Positions 1-12,194 of a DNA stretch of 64,000 nt are shown piece by piece. Source of the DNA: Rostratula benghalensis (lineage: Eukaryota; Chordata; Aves; Charadriiformes; Rostratulidae). Both the position numbers and the translations under genes were made by a program. Where the stretch lies: assembly GCA_013399305.1 (NCBI GenBank), contig VXAI01000645.1, positions 65,767 to 129,766 on the forward strand, written 5' to 3'. Numbering within the stretch: position 1 is the stretch's first letter; each line of letters opens with the position of its first letter. The notes beneath the pieces are model-generated. The model was not told the DNA's origin and searched no databases. It worked only from the letters and a program-made list of their open reading frames with translations.

Positions 1-716
1 TATGTTAACAACAAAAACAACAACAAAAAAAGGTGTAACACTGCAGATAGGAACAGGTGGAAAGATAAATTCCAGCACATTAACAGTGTGATAGGAAGGC
101 TCCTTAGCTTTAGAGCTCTCTTTCTGCAAATATCAAACGATAGTTTTCAAGTTTTGTGTGCTATTTAAAAGCTGCTGTTGCTTCAAATACACTCTGCAGT
201 TATGGCTCTGTAAGTAGGTGACTTCACTATAAGCATCATATGTATTAATGGAAAAGCCATTTATTAAGATTTTGCAGTCCTTAATGTTAATTACTGCAAT
301 TAATGAGTGGAACTGCAAGTAGAGTTCAACTAAGGGTTTTCTAAACTATTAATGGGGCCTCATTAATAATGTTCATGACTGTCTACTGGGAATTATTTAA
401 CAGCCACGGGACTTATGTGCAGGACCTCAGTTTGAACTTTCAGGACGACTCTTCAGATAAATTAATGATGTCCCACAAACTCCTAGGACAACCTCTTCAG
501 GGTTTTTTTCTTTTTTTTTTTGAAGAAAGACAGTTTGAAAGCCACCTTTGCACCCAGCAAAATGAAAATGAAATTTTATGACTCTGCATACATTTACATC
601 ATGCAAAAGTCTTCTGGGTGGGAAAATTTACTTTAGTTTTCATTCTGCAACACAGAATCCCACTTGTAGGAAAAAGGCTAGCTTAACACTAGAAGTAAGT
701 GTAGTAGCACTTCAGT

Positions 717-748
717 ACTTACTAGTAAGTTAACTTACTAGAAGTAAG
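717..748. repeat. Nested perfect palindromes with a flanking direct repeat
   Basis: Positions 722-741 form a perfect 20-base palindrome centred on GTTAAC. An overlapping 14-base palindrome, ACTTACTAGTAAGT, occupies 717-730. The 12-base word ACTAGAAGTAAG occurs at 688-699 and again at 737-748, so the palindrome arm is also part of a local direct repeat. This looks like small-scale template-switch duplication. No function is implied by the sequence alone. Confidence 0.85.
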
Positions 749-1888
749 GACTGCTCATAGATGCCTGATCCATGTGTAACAAGAGGAATCTATTCAGGTC
801 TGGTCCTGGCTGCATGAATTGCTGATACTGAGCTGATATGACAAACCAAGAACTTCTCTCCCATTTTTGTGTGTTTTTCTGAACTGAGTTGTGCCATGTG
901 GCAAGTCGTGCCAGGTGAAGAATGCAGAGATTTCCCAAATGTGGTGGTGATCAGAAAGAACAGATGTGGTGCTTTTGTTGCCTGCGATGTACATATAAAT
1001 GCACTAGCAACCTGCTAGCAATTGTCACCAGAATTAAATAAAATAAAAAAAAAACCCTACATCATTATAATCATTATATAGCATTAAAAAAAAGGTAATA
1101 TAATCTAAGAACAAGTAAGTAAACAGGACCAGGGGTTTAATGACTTAAGTTACTTGAGTTAACACAGCATATTTCCAATGAATTTATTATACACCAACAA
1201 TTGATTCAAGTTGCATTTATCCCTCTGCCTGTTTTTCCTTGGCTTTTGGTTGCTGTTTTGTTTTGTTTTCAATAGTAATGGTGGGTTAATGGGCTGTAAT
1301 GAGGATCAGGGTTTCTAAGCTGAAGTTTTTACTCTGTCACAGATTTCCCCCCTGACTCAAAAAAAGTCTTCTCATTTTTTGGACATCCCTTCATGTAGGA
1401 CTGAATTTTTGAAATACCAGTGAGTTTGATAAGGTACTGTGCACAGTCTAGCTGTGATAGCATCTGCAGAAGTATTTGTTTAAAAAAGTAACTTCGTCAT
1501 CTTTGCAATGAATCGTTGCCTGCAGGAGCCCCTATCAGCAACATTCATCAGTATTTTTGCAGTCCCAAGCCAGGAAGCTTTTGGGGACAAGAAGTACACT
1601 AAGATTCACAGAAGGAGGGTCAGAAGGATTACAGCAGGGACTGACCCCAGGATGGGTCTCTGGGACCATGCAGAGAAAGAAAGAGTTGGGTTGGCTCACC
1701 TGTTGCTCTCTGTACAGCATCAGCATTTCCAGTGCCAAGATGGAACCTAGAAATTCTTTACTGCTCCAAGATATTGAACCCCTCTGAAGTCAGTAGTTAA
1801 TGTATTTATTTTTTTTCATTCAGCTGTGCTGATTTTTTACATTTAAGGTAAATCATAAGTATCCATACTTTTGAATATGCAAATTTAG

Positions 1889-1906
1889 ATGCCTAATTTT
1901 AGGCAT
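1889..1906. repeat. Short perfect inverted repeat
   Basis: ATGCCTAA and TTAGGCAT are exact reverse complements separated by two T bases. It is a small potential cruciform with no evident role. Confidence 0.7.
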
Positions 1907-4900
1907 TTCTTTAAATGTATGGGCTAAGCCTATAGATAATTCTCCAATACTGAGGAAACCCTCTGACTGTAAATAGTAATAAGCATGAATGGAACTCTTT
2001 GCCAAGTGTTGAAGAAAAGTGGAAGATGATCTGATACCACACAAGAACAGGATCTCTTCAGTGGCATGAATTCCAATGCAACAGCTAAAGCTTACATGGG
2101 GCTGAAGCTCCCATGGATCTGTCCTGCTGACTATCTCTTAATACCAGAGCCAGGTACACTGTAGCTTTATAAACAGGTAAAGCTGGTATGAAGAGCAGAT
2201 GTAGAGTACAGTCTATCATGTAATGCCCAGCAGGCACTAAATACTCAGGGGGACTAGCTGAAAATCAATTATCTTCAAACAGCATAGCACAAACCTCCTC
2301 TGTTCTCACTTAGCAGCATCAAGTCCATTTAAATAACAACATCTCAAAGCACAAAAGCAAAGTAAAGCCTCATGAAAGTCTATTTCAGCGAGGACTGCAT
2401 CACCCCAATCCTTTTGCTTTGCCTCTTCAAGGAAGTCTTTCTCCCTGATGTGGAGATGAAGAATTAATCATCCTGTTACATAAAATGCATACTCTGTGGG
2501 GAAGATGCATAAAGCACACAAGAGATGGATGGATTTTTTGTAGAGTAAGGTCACCCTCAGGGGGTGAGATCATCGGAAAATTGCTCACTGAGTGATTACC
2601 ATTTCTGGACCCTCTGGAGAATTGCAGGCTTGATACCATCTGAAAGAGCCTATGATTTTCAATTAACTCTTGGCTCCTGTAGATTAGTAATTACCTCAGT
2701 ATATGTTGGGGTGCTGATTTGCACTAACCTCAGCAGGGATCTGAGGAATTGGAAATGGTCTCATTTACCTGGTGGTCAATGGCTGCCACAGGTGTGAAGC
2801 CTGAGCAGAGCTCTCCTGAATTGCTTGTCCAGACCAGGAGCAGTCTCAAATTTTGAGGATGAGCTATATTGTCATGCCGGGAAGGGAAATGGGTAAAGAG
2901 CAAGCCCTGTGCTCATAGTCTTCTCACCAGTTTCTAGCTAGATCTGAAAACACCTAGTGGTGTCCTCTGACCAGGTGGTGCTGGCAGCCTGAAGCCAGCC
3001 TGGGGTAGCACTGTGCACTGGGATTTAGGACATGGAGGAAAGAGCTACATAAATTTGGTACCCGCCAAAGCAGCATGTGCCATTGAGGAAACTAAGATAT
3101 TAAGAGGAAGCAAAATGAAAGACAAGAAGATTTTTGAGGGGAGAAAGGGGATGTAAAAGAGGATCTTTTCAGGTGTATCAGGTTAGAAAGACTTCACTGT
3201 GTTTTAATTACTGCAAGCTAAATTTCTGAAAGCCTGCAGTATCTTGTTAGACACATACTGTAGTTTTAATTAAGTAATTAGGGAGTTTGATGAGGAAGGC
3301 AAGGATTTTAGAATTTAAAGTATTCTGGAGAGGGTATAGGCAGGGGAGTCTTTTTCTCAGGTGCTTCTGTATTATGCAATGATTAACCTTGAGTGAAATG
3401 TTACGGGTAGGACTTACAGCTTTTATTCATGAGTCACAAGCATAAAACCTGACCCAAAAGCTCTTTGACAAACTTCTCAGAGAAGAGAACTTTGTTAGTG
3501 TGAAGCCTGTAGGACTTAGGTCAAAATGTGCATTCAGGGATCAGGTAAGGTTTAGCAGAATAATATTTTTCTCTTGAAAGGACAAACTTAATGACCAATA
3601 TCCCTAGAAATAAGTGCAAACATGTTGCAGTGCCTTCAAGAGATAATGCAGTTGGTGTTAGTTTGTGTATGACATTAAGTTTCAGATTGCTTGCAGAAAA
3701 GTCTTGAAAGAAAATACAGTATGAGAAAATTAAGAATCCAGCTATCCTCATATCTCTGTCACTTCTATCATTTATTGTGTGAATTTATAGTATGAGCATG
3801 AAGTCACGGGGATTTTCATATGAAGGAAAAATACAACCCTATGGGAAGAGACAAGCTTTGGTTTTTCGCTTTGCTTATTATTTATCACCATGAACAGACA
3901 TACCAGTGGTCTCTTCATTACTGCAACACCAATAATGTTCTGCTTGGGATATAAAAAAAACTTAACAAGCACTTCCAGAATCTGCCAGTTGATGGTTCCC
4001 ACCTCTCCCAACCAGAATTCCTAACTGTTGAGACTCAATTGTGTGATGAAAAGCATTCAGGTGAAGCTTGTCTCTAGCTCCTCTCCCTTGAGGTGTCCAT
4101 CGATAAAACAGGGTGCCTCATAGTCTATTTTACATAAATGTTAGTTTGTTCTTAGTTTCTGGTTTGGAGTCAACCAATTAGTTTTATCTAAAACTAAGTA
4201 TGGTTTTGAGGATAGTTCACTTCAAGAACCACTTGTAAACGCAGCATAGAAGACATTGCACGTGATCTGGTTCTATGTAGCCTACATGATCCTCCAACAG
4301 TATTCCAGAAAGCTTTACATCGGCCAGCCCAAATTTTTACATTTTAGAAAAACAAGGGCCCAGAGAAGACCCAGTGTGTGTACTAAATGGCTGGGACACG
4401 GACAGTTTGCTCTAGAGGCAGGTTGCTCCAAGCACTGTGGCCCTAATCTTTGCTGGAGCATCAGAGCTCAGCCACATTTAGCAATATAGATGAAGTTTGT
4501 TAGCGGTGCTTCTTGTTGAGGTCCCAAAAGTGAACACCTCACCCCAGACAAGATGCGACCCTGGAATATGTCATTGTCTTTGCTATGTAATCTTTGTGCA
4601 GAAAAAATGTAATTGTCTTTGTCCTTACAAGGCCTTCTGGGAGCTAGGAAAGCTGCATGGGACATGTCAAGAATGTTCATCTGGGAAAGTCCTTCAGCTT
4701 TTTGAGAGAAATTCCATCATGAATAGCATAAACTATCTAAAATCTCTTTAAAAGCATACCTTCTGAAATATATGAATACTGCATAAACAATGTAATCTTT
4801 GTGCTGATGGCATGCATTTGGTATCAATCTGGTCTATTATTAATAAATCAGTATATTTTGCTCAGTGGGGCACAAAGACACATATAATCTTGAAATACCA

Positions 4901-5904
4901 TCTGCATTGTGTTATTTTGTGGCACACTTCACCTCAAAGGTTACTGTATTCACTTCATCTTGTGTAGAAGGTCTAGCCCATCAGTTAGTGCCATCTCATT
5001 ATAGTTCCATCAAGTGCACCTAATGACTATGGATATCTAATATAAGTTTCTAGGTGATTTAAAAGTGTAGCTCAATGCACTTGGAAGGCATGAACAGCTC
5101 TCATCTAAAATACTAAGAAGAAGGGAGAAGGAAACAGGAGCTCAAAAGAAAGCAAGTGATTAAAAAGAATAACTCTGTGGCTACTGGAAATGAGTGTTTT
5201 AAACTACAAATTCAGTAAATTATTCAAAAAATGCTTACAGACTTTAATGAATGATTAAATATTTTCTGTTACAAATATGAAATTATATGGTAATTATAAT
5301 TATGTTTATTTATATCTACCTATATATTACCAATTTTGTCTATGGTTCTATATTTCTATATACTGTATAGACAAACACACACATGTGGATATGAATGTGT
5401 GCATTCTTAAAATGTGTAAATACATGTGAATTGCCTTTTTCATGGCTAAATACAGCCAATTCTATGCTGGAATTAATTTTCTATTATAGCCGCACAAAAG
5501 GCATTCAGAAAGAAAGAGGAATTCACTATCCAGTTAAGGAAAAGACTGAGTGTTATAAGAAAATAAGACAGACTAATACAGTCAAAGCACTAGAGAAATG
5601 TCAATGTAGTCACAAATAGCCTTGCACAGTCTTTGTTTCTCAGCTTCATTAAAGTTTATAATTCTGCAGGAGTAAAATTTATCTCTGTATTGAAGAGTTT
5701 GTCAGTTGAGCTTGGCAGGATGTTAAATCAAACTGAAACAAGTGGAACTGCTAGGAGGTCCTCACACTTAGATGTGACCCCCTCTACCCAGCTAGTTGGA
5801 TACTTTTTTTTCCTATTTGTTTTAACATTTTTGCTTTCTGATTGCAATCTCATGAAAACATGAATTGTGTCGCCATCTAAGTTTGGGAAATGATTAGCGC
5901 TTCT

Positions 5905-5924
5905 GTATCATAGCATTATGATAC
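5905..5924. repeat. Short perfect inverted repeat
   Basis: GTATCATA, a 4-base spacer and TATGATAC form an 8-base-pair stem. There is no adjacent T-tract or gene context, so it is listed only as structure. Confidence 0.7.
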
Positions 5925-7499
5925 GTATATCTGACTTCTGCTCCAAATTCTGTAGCCTGAGACCAGAGCCCGTTACCCAGAAAAGCTGCAGGCTCTCCAT
6001 CCATGAAGGTTGGCAAGGAGCAGCTGGACAAGGGCATAGCCACCCTGCTCTCATGCTGGTGAGAGACCTGCACTGAGCAGAAAGGTGACCTCAAGACATC
6101 CAGAGGGGTCTCTTGTAAGCACAGTTTCTACGAATAAATAAATGTGTTTGACTCGTGCTACAAACACTCCAAGTACTGAAAACAAAAAACACACAAAACC
6201 TGTGAAAACGTTATAATAATTCCAATCAGAGAATTCTGAATGTTCTCCATTTCTTGTTAATTCATTCCTGAGCTCTGAACTGTTTGAAAACCCTGGAAAT
6301 AAATGTCTGACTCACATAAGACATGTTCTATGAAAAACTACCAAATTTACAAACCTTTTTTTGAAACTGGGCATTTTAGACCACAATGTAAGTAAATGCT
6401 GTGATAATTTAGAATGAATGTCAGTATTATGCCAGATTGCAACACAAAGTGAATAAATGTTGCAAAAAAATGACAGCATAATTAACTCAGTTTAGGGTTT
6501 TTAGGGTTTTGCATCAGTAACTCTAGCAAGAGACAAACAGCTCTGCTTTTCGGCCATGTCAGTATTGAGCCAGCACTGAAGAGATCTACAATAACCAGTG
6601 AACTGAATCAAAGAGACTTTCCATTCACACATCTGCTCATCTGAAGCAGGAGTCATTTGGCTCCACACCTATGGAGGCTGGGGTGGTCTCCTGGTAGCTT
6701 TCAACAGGGAATGGCCACGCTTCTCATCCCCTTCGTTCTACCTGTAGCAACTGTTTAGAAAACAGGTATGAATATCTTAGTGTTGGGAAGAGCTGAAAGA
6801 ACATTGATTTAAGGCTTTATTCCAGCCTTTGTATATGCAACACTTCTTGGGAAGAAGATCCTGAAAACAGAGCTCAGAACATTTCCAAAGATTACTTTTA
6901 TTTGAGCAAAACCATTGCTCTGTAACAAACTCACCGCCTAGAACAGTGACGTTAATGTTTAAGGGTTTTCTTTATTTAGTAAAGAAGCTTATTCAAAAAA
7001 TGGTGGAAAAATAAACTTGTTAGCGGGATAACACGGCTATATTGTGTCCTGTAAGTCTTCTTACAAAAATTTGACAAATGTGTTAAAAAATAGAATATCA
7101 AGGTCAATGGGATGTTTTCTTAAGTAGAAAGTCAGAAGGATGCTTGATGCAGGACACTTGGGAGAACATTATAAGCATTGGTGTTACTGAGAATCCTCAG
7201 GATAGGGCTTCAGATGCCTTAATTAGGGTATGTAGTGTAGTAGTACTCATGTGATGGATTGCAAGAAATTTAGCATTGTAACTTTGACTCCTGATGCTTA
7301 TAGCGAATGGCAGGAAGAAAGAATCTGTTTGTATGTAAAAGTGGAATAATCTGTTTTATTTTCATGAATTTGACATAACTACAAAACTCACTGAGCTTGC
7401 TGAAGCCACTGTAGTCTACCAGGTTCATAACGTACAGTATTACAGCAAATTAGCTCATAACTCACTAAAAGCTCAACTTGGCATTACTCAACTGACCAC

Positions 7500-7546
7500 A
7501 CTTTGTGGTTTTTGTGGTTTTTTGTTTTGTTTTGGTTTGTTTTTAA
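7500..7546. repeat. T/G-rich low-complexity tract
   Basis: A run of TTTTG and TTTGG-type words. It is the complement of the AAAC/AACC type seen elsewhere on the plus strand at 10684-10710, 27107-27175, 39929-39960 and 43628-43653. Confidence 0.75.
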
Positions 7547-7690
7547 GAAACTTTGTATGATGGTTTATGGACAGATTTATTTTTCTCCCGGGGCCATGAG
7601 TTGCATGGGTGTAAGCGAGGGCAGAGCTTGGCTCTGAATGACTAAAATACTGTGTTCCCTTGGCTGTGAGATGATGAGGGAGTGCATAAA

Positions 7691-7765
7691 AATAGAATCA
7701 TCGGATCATTCGGGTTGGAAAAGACCCTTGGGATTGTCGAGTCCAACCATCAAATAACACAGATC
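7691..7765 (-). mobile_element. CR1 LINE 3' end fragment, minus strand
   Basis: The stretch begins with the inverted CR1 tail signature (GAATCAT followed by GGATCATT) and continues with the family's 3'-UTR words GGGTTGGAAAAGACCCTT and GAGTCCAACCATC. This is the reverse complement of an avian CR1 3' terminus, so the element points leftward and is 5'-truncated to about 75 bases. Its wording differs from the plus-strand CR1 that starts about 75 bases further on, so the two probably belong to different subfamilies and are separate insertions. The right limit is approximate because the sequence fades into unrecognised DNA. Confidence 0.85.
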
Positions 7766-7839
7766 ATGAAAGCTTTGAAAGTAGCAGAAAGAAGGGGCCG
7801 AACCAACCAACATGATGCCTCTTTCCCAGGGGGCCTGCA

Positions 7840-8477
7840 GAAAGGTTTCTGTGTCCTTGTTGCCAAAAGGGCCAATAAAATCCTGGACTGCACAGAAAAG
7901 AGTGTGGCCAGTAGGATGAGGGGATTCTCCCCCTCTACTCTGCCTCGGTGAGGCCACAACTGGAATATTGCATCCAGGTCTGGGCTCCCCAGTTCAAGAG
8001 AGATGGAGAACTACTGGAGAGAGTCCGGTGTGGTGCCACAAAGGTGATAAAGGGATTGGAGCATCTCCCTGATGAGGAAAGGCTGAGAGAGCTGGGACTC
8101 TTTAGCCTGGAGAAGAGAAGGCTGAGGGGAGACCTAATTAAGGCTTATAGTTATCTGAAAGGTGGATTAAAGGGGAATGGAGTCAGACTCTTTTCGGTGG
8201 TTCCCAGTGACAGGACAAGGGGTAATGGGCACAAGCTGGAACATATGAAGTTCTATTCAAATATGAACAAAAATATCTTGCCAGTGAGGGTGTCAGAGCC
8301 CTGGAAGAGGCTGCCCAGGGAGGTTGAAGAGTCCCCTTCTCTGGAGACCTTCAAGCCCTGCCTGGATGCAGTCCTGAGTGATGTGCCCTGGGCAATCCTG
8401 CTTTAGCAGGGGAGTTGGACTGGATTATCTCTAGAGGTCCCTTCCAACTCTAACAATTCTCTGATTCCAAGATTCCT
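7840..8477 (+). mobile_element. CR1 LINE, 5'-truncated, plus strand
   Basis: This is a chicken-repeat-1 type non-LTR retrotransposon fragment. It holds the C-terminal part of the ORF2 endonuclease-reverse transcriptase region followed by the 3' UTR. The UTR ends with the phrase AGAGGTCCCTTCCAACTC and then a degenerate 8-base tail (ATTCTCTG at 8456, ATTCCAAG at 8464), which marks the 3' terminus. CR1 copies are usually cut short at the 5' end by incomplete reverse transcription, as here. A minus-strand CR1 3' end lies just upstream at 7691-7765. The copy is dead: it lacks the catalytic RT core and its frame is broken. Confidence 0.95.
7845..8409 (+). pseudogene. CR1 ORF2 reverse transcriptase C-terminus, frameshifted
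   Basis: Translation gives the C-terminal region typical of CR1 ORF2. A first segment up to about 7918 reads VAKRANKILDCTEKSVAS. After a frame change near 7918-7948 a second frame continues from 7948 to 8406 with the words [38 protein letters not shown] and [17 protein letters not shown]. In full-length elements this part follows the RT palm and thumb and ends close to the stop codon, as it does here. The FADD catalytic motif and the N-terminal endonuclease are absent because the copy is 5'-truncated. The 152-codon frame from 7948 has an ATG, but that Met is internal in the family, so it is not a real start. No host function is suggested. Confidence 0.92.
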
Positions 8478-9975
8478 TCAGCTGGTCCCGCTTAGCCGGA
8501 GTACACAGAGGTATGGGAGTAAGGCTGGGGAGATGCCATGCTCAGCAGCTAACAGCAGTGCCCTCACTGATTAAACAGGCTTTGCTGACACCTCGGATGG
8601 AGGAGGGTTGGATGGACCACGAGCATGAATACAGGAGTACTGTCAGGGTGGTCCCAATCCATCACTCACCACCTTTATGAAGGCACCACTCCCACTGTGT
8701 CTATTATCACTGATGTCTTCCTGCAGTGTGAGCCTTGTGGATGAGCTGTAGCCTCCATAGTACATTGTCACAGTAGTGATGAGATGTCCTCCCTGAACAG
8801 TCCAGTGTCTGTACAGCTGTATGCACTGCTTCCTTTCTGTTTTCATTCATTAGACCCATTGAATTTTTCAGAACATGCGATTTTTAGGTAAACTGAAAAT
8901 GGAAACAAAAAAAGAAATACAAGTTAGGTTCAATATAGAAGAGAGGCAGTTTAATGAGAGAGAAAAGCTAACACTGCAGTTTTTAAAGCACAGGGGAAAT
9001 TTAAGCATGGAGTACTAGAAATGGGATTGCAGCCTTTGTTCCTAATACGTGTTGCTTCTAACAATTCCATTTGTTCCGCTGTTCTTTAGTGCCAGGACTA
9101 AGCAAATAGTTCACAATAAATAATTTAGCCTTTGAATTTAACCTTCATTCCTGCTCGTGGAGTCCCCATGTGCTGATTGCGGTGGTTTCAAACTTATGTG
9201 TAATTCAAGTTCATGCAACTTTTAGGGGTGAAGGGAAAGAGGAGGTCTTTATTATTGCAATGTGCCATTGTGATATAACACTCCCGGGTGATCACAAGGC
9301 ACTGCTTGGTGATGGCTGTGGTGGGAGAGAGGTGAGAAGGCAAAGTGAAAGCTGTCATTTTGAGATGAAACACGCATTTCTCCTTTTCAAAAGATTAACA
9401 TCTTGATATTTTCTGTGTGGGAAGGTTAAAATGGAGTCACTATTGGAACAGAAAAGATTATTCCTGTCTGAATCATTAATTCTAGATATTTAATTCAGGG
9501 TTGCCTCCAAAGGGGACACTGCTTGAGACAGGATGCTCTGAGACCTCTTCCAAAATAAATTACACCTTTTGCATTGCATTGTGAAATGGCCCTTTATGAG
9601 GAAAGTAAAGGATTTCCTGATACTCCCACTGTAAAAGAGAGGACAAAACCAGGTCACTCTGAATTGTGTTTTTATCAGTCTTGCTGTGTTAAAATGTGTG
9701 ACTATGATCTCACCCCGAGAGATTGTTCCTTTGCCTCGGACAGGGCCAAAATATTGTCAGAAGGAGTTGCAGACACTCAGCTAAGAAAATGCCCCAAAAG
9801 AGTTTCTCACACCGCAGCTCGAGGCACACAGGATTAAGCTGAGAGGATTTCTGCCAAGCTGCTTTTCCAACCTGAAGAGAGTGAGCGAAGTGCAAGTTGT
9901 ACATGCTCGACATCATAAAACACTACTATGGCAACCACTTGCTGATTATCTGCTTAAGCATCAATTTGTAGAAGT

Positions 9976-9999
9976 AAAAAAAAAAAAAAAAAAAAAAAA
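9976..9999 (+). repeat. Poly(A) homopolymer, 24 bases
   Basis: An uninterrupted run of 24 A bases. No AATAAA-type signal was seen in the bases just upstream and no gene-like sequence precedes it, so a retrocopy tail is not supported. It is probably length-polymorphic. Confidence 0.9.
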
Positions 10000-11351
10000 G
10001 ATAAACCAAATATTCTTATATTTATCTGCTCTTCCTTTAGTGGGTAGTTTTTGTATCAAATAAACCTACAAGTTTTCAGAGTTAAAAAGGGAAGATTTGG
10101 AACCGCCAAATTATGGAATCCGTCTTTCTCTGGTGATTACATCAGAGCGAATGATGTCTGAAAGTCACTTTGCTGGAAGATTAAAAAGTTTTGGAAGATC
10201 AGAATAGTGCACAGAAACCCGATGTATCTTTCTTACAGCTTGGAGATGGGAATCAATAGTATTTAGGAGGGTTTTGGCAGTGTTCTTCAGAAGAAAACAA
10301 ATAGAAAAAAAAAAAAAAACAAAACCAACAGATATTTTAAATTCTACAAGCAAATGGGAAAAAGCACTACAGTAAAACAGTAATAAAATGTTATCAATCC
10401 AAAAAGGAATGAGAGGGATAACAACAATTTAATTGATCTCTCAGCTTGTAAAAAACACGTAAGTTTTTAATCATTAAGCACTAAGCACTTAAGAATGCAG
10501 GCAAGCACACCATTTCTTACAGGCATCAGGAAGCAATCTCTCTTTAGCCTCAGTGACGGATAGGTATCACATTTTTCTGGACAGCAAGGATTGAAATCAC
10601 AGAAACAAGGGTCTTGATATTCTGTTATTTTTAGAAATCTGAACTTGGCTGTCAAAAGGTATTAAAAAATCCACCGGTTTTCCTTAAAAAAAAACCCAAA
10701 CAAACCAAAGTACCTAGACCCCTAACAAAACATAAGATCCTTATTTAGAAGTATGACTTAGCATCTTAAACTACATAACTGGTGTTGTTGCTAATCTATC
10801 TTTATCTCCTATGCTATTTTCCTTATAAAAAGATGTGGTCTCCTTTATTAATTGCTATCTGAAGTTTTCTCTCTTTATTTATTTCCATCTCTGAGAAGAT
10901 CCAATTCTTTTTCCAGCAAAATTGGATGATAGAAAAAAGTAAATTACAAACATCCTCACATTTTATTGCAGACATACTGGCATATGTAGAAGTAAATGCC
11001 AAGCCCTAAGCACAGTTCGAGGATAATCCTTTTGTGTACTACATGAACTTGTGAAATCATTATCCCAACAATTATCCAGCATGATTAATGAGACAGGGAG
11101 GAAAAAAAAGAGTAGTTGCTGCTACTCTGTTGGTGCAGAATCTAAATGTCCCCTGACTTCATCTATTTTACTTTACATCTTGCTTGAGATGTCTTCAATC
11201 TTTTAGAAAGAGAGGCTGCCATGATTCTTGGCCCAGCTACTTTTGTCTGTAGCAAATATTAGATTGATGTCGTCACGCGGTCCCAGCTACCATTCTCTTC
11301 TTCTTTCCGATGAATGCACCAGGGTCTTATTAAATAAATCAAAATTTTAAA

Positions 11352-11388
11352 AGAGAGAGAGAGAGAGAGAACGGGAGAGAGAGAGAGG
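11352..11388. repeat. (AG)n dinucleotide microsatellite
   Basis: An AG/GA repeat interrupted once by CGGG around 11372-11375. It is a purine-only strand that could form triplex DNA, but at this length it is an ordinary microsatellite. Confidence 0.9.
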
Positions 11389-11780
11389 CACAAATCAAAT
11401 GAAAGCCGAGTGGGCTCTGTTTGCAGGCTGTGGCCTTGCTCCCACTGGGCCCACGCAGCACGTGCCCTTTTATCTTAGTGCCTTTAAGCTATGGTGGTCT
11501 GTTCAACCTTCTGGGGCTACATATGTCTCTGGGCCAGGATAATTGTTCTCAACAGCATGAGCTTAACTTTATCATCCCTCCTGCCTCTCGACTTACTGTA
11601 AATTAAACAGTGACTCCACGTAAAAAAAAAAAAAAATGAAGCTGGGAAGTCTCAGCAGCTTTTTAAGAATATTTTTATTTAAAATAGAACTTGTTATTTT
11701 ATGGGTACAGTGGAACATATTTCTAGTTACTGTGTGATGAGATGGAACTAATATTTTTTATTTTTTTTTTTTAACTCTAG

Positions 11781-12194
11781 GGCAAAGAACAATCAGAAAG
11801 AAATTACATTAATGAGAAAAGAAGGCTAGACATGGTCATGGAATATATGCACGGAAAACATGCAGGAAGCCAAATTCCCATTCAGAGTTTGCCAAATTAC
11901 CCACGACTTCTCTTTCAAAGCCTTCCTAATAACTCCCCATTGTATGCAAAGCCCATAAGAACAAAGTTAATAACAGTGTATGAGTATCAATTATATATTA
12001 CAGATGTAAATCTTACAACCCCCTTCTACTCTGTAGGAAGGGGGGGTCATACATTTGTGCCATACAGCCAAGAATGCCCTGAAAGCACAAAGCAAATAAC
12101 AATGGGCAGACAAGCTCTTCCATTCATTGACTTACATTTCAACAACTCAGCCTTCAACTTAGGCAGAGCAAAGGCCTCGATGGTGTCATTCTGA
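11781..12194 (+). promoter_or_regulatory. Candidate conserved noncoding element or cryptic terminal exon
   Basis: A T-rich tract at 11754-11772 followed by AACTCTAG resembles a 3' splice acceptor. The frame from 11781 stays open for 137 codons to a TGA at 12192-12194, with an internal ATG at 11832. The predicted protein is not one I recognise, and open frames of this length are expected by chance a few times in 64 kb. The block also carries a POU-like ATGCAAAG at 11944-11951 and a SOX-like AACAATGG at 12098-12105, and it is free of repeats. That fits an enhancer at least as well as an exon. The boundaries are those of the open frame, not of a demonstrated element. Confidence 0.22.

Larger units (their letters stand above)
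1..7690. other. Noncoding unique sequence, no gene recognised
   Basis: No reading frame longer than about 90 codons with a recognisable product was seen on either strand. The stretch is A+T-rich and CpG-poor. It holds short A- or T-runs, for example near 500-520 and 1040-1055, and a nested palindrome at 717-748. Perfect short inverted repeats lie at 1889-1906 and 5905-5924. A 15-base direct repeat occurs at 4585-4599 and 4790-4804, and there is an A+T-rich patch around 5220-5390. No transposon was identified here, although older unrecognised repeats may be present. Confidence 0.7.

Noticed and set aside
6491..6510. Telomere-like TTTAGGG and TTAGGG words
   Set aside because: Only two imperfect units, with no tandem array. 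Too little for an interstitial telomere.
9976..9999. Poly(A) run as the tail of a processed pseudogene
   Set aside because: No polyadenylation signal and no gene-like sequence upstream.
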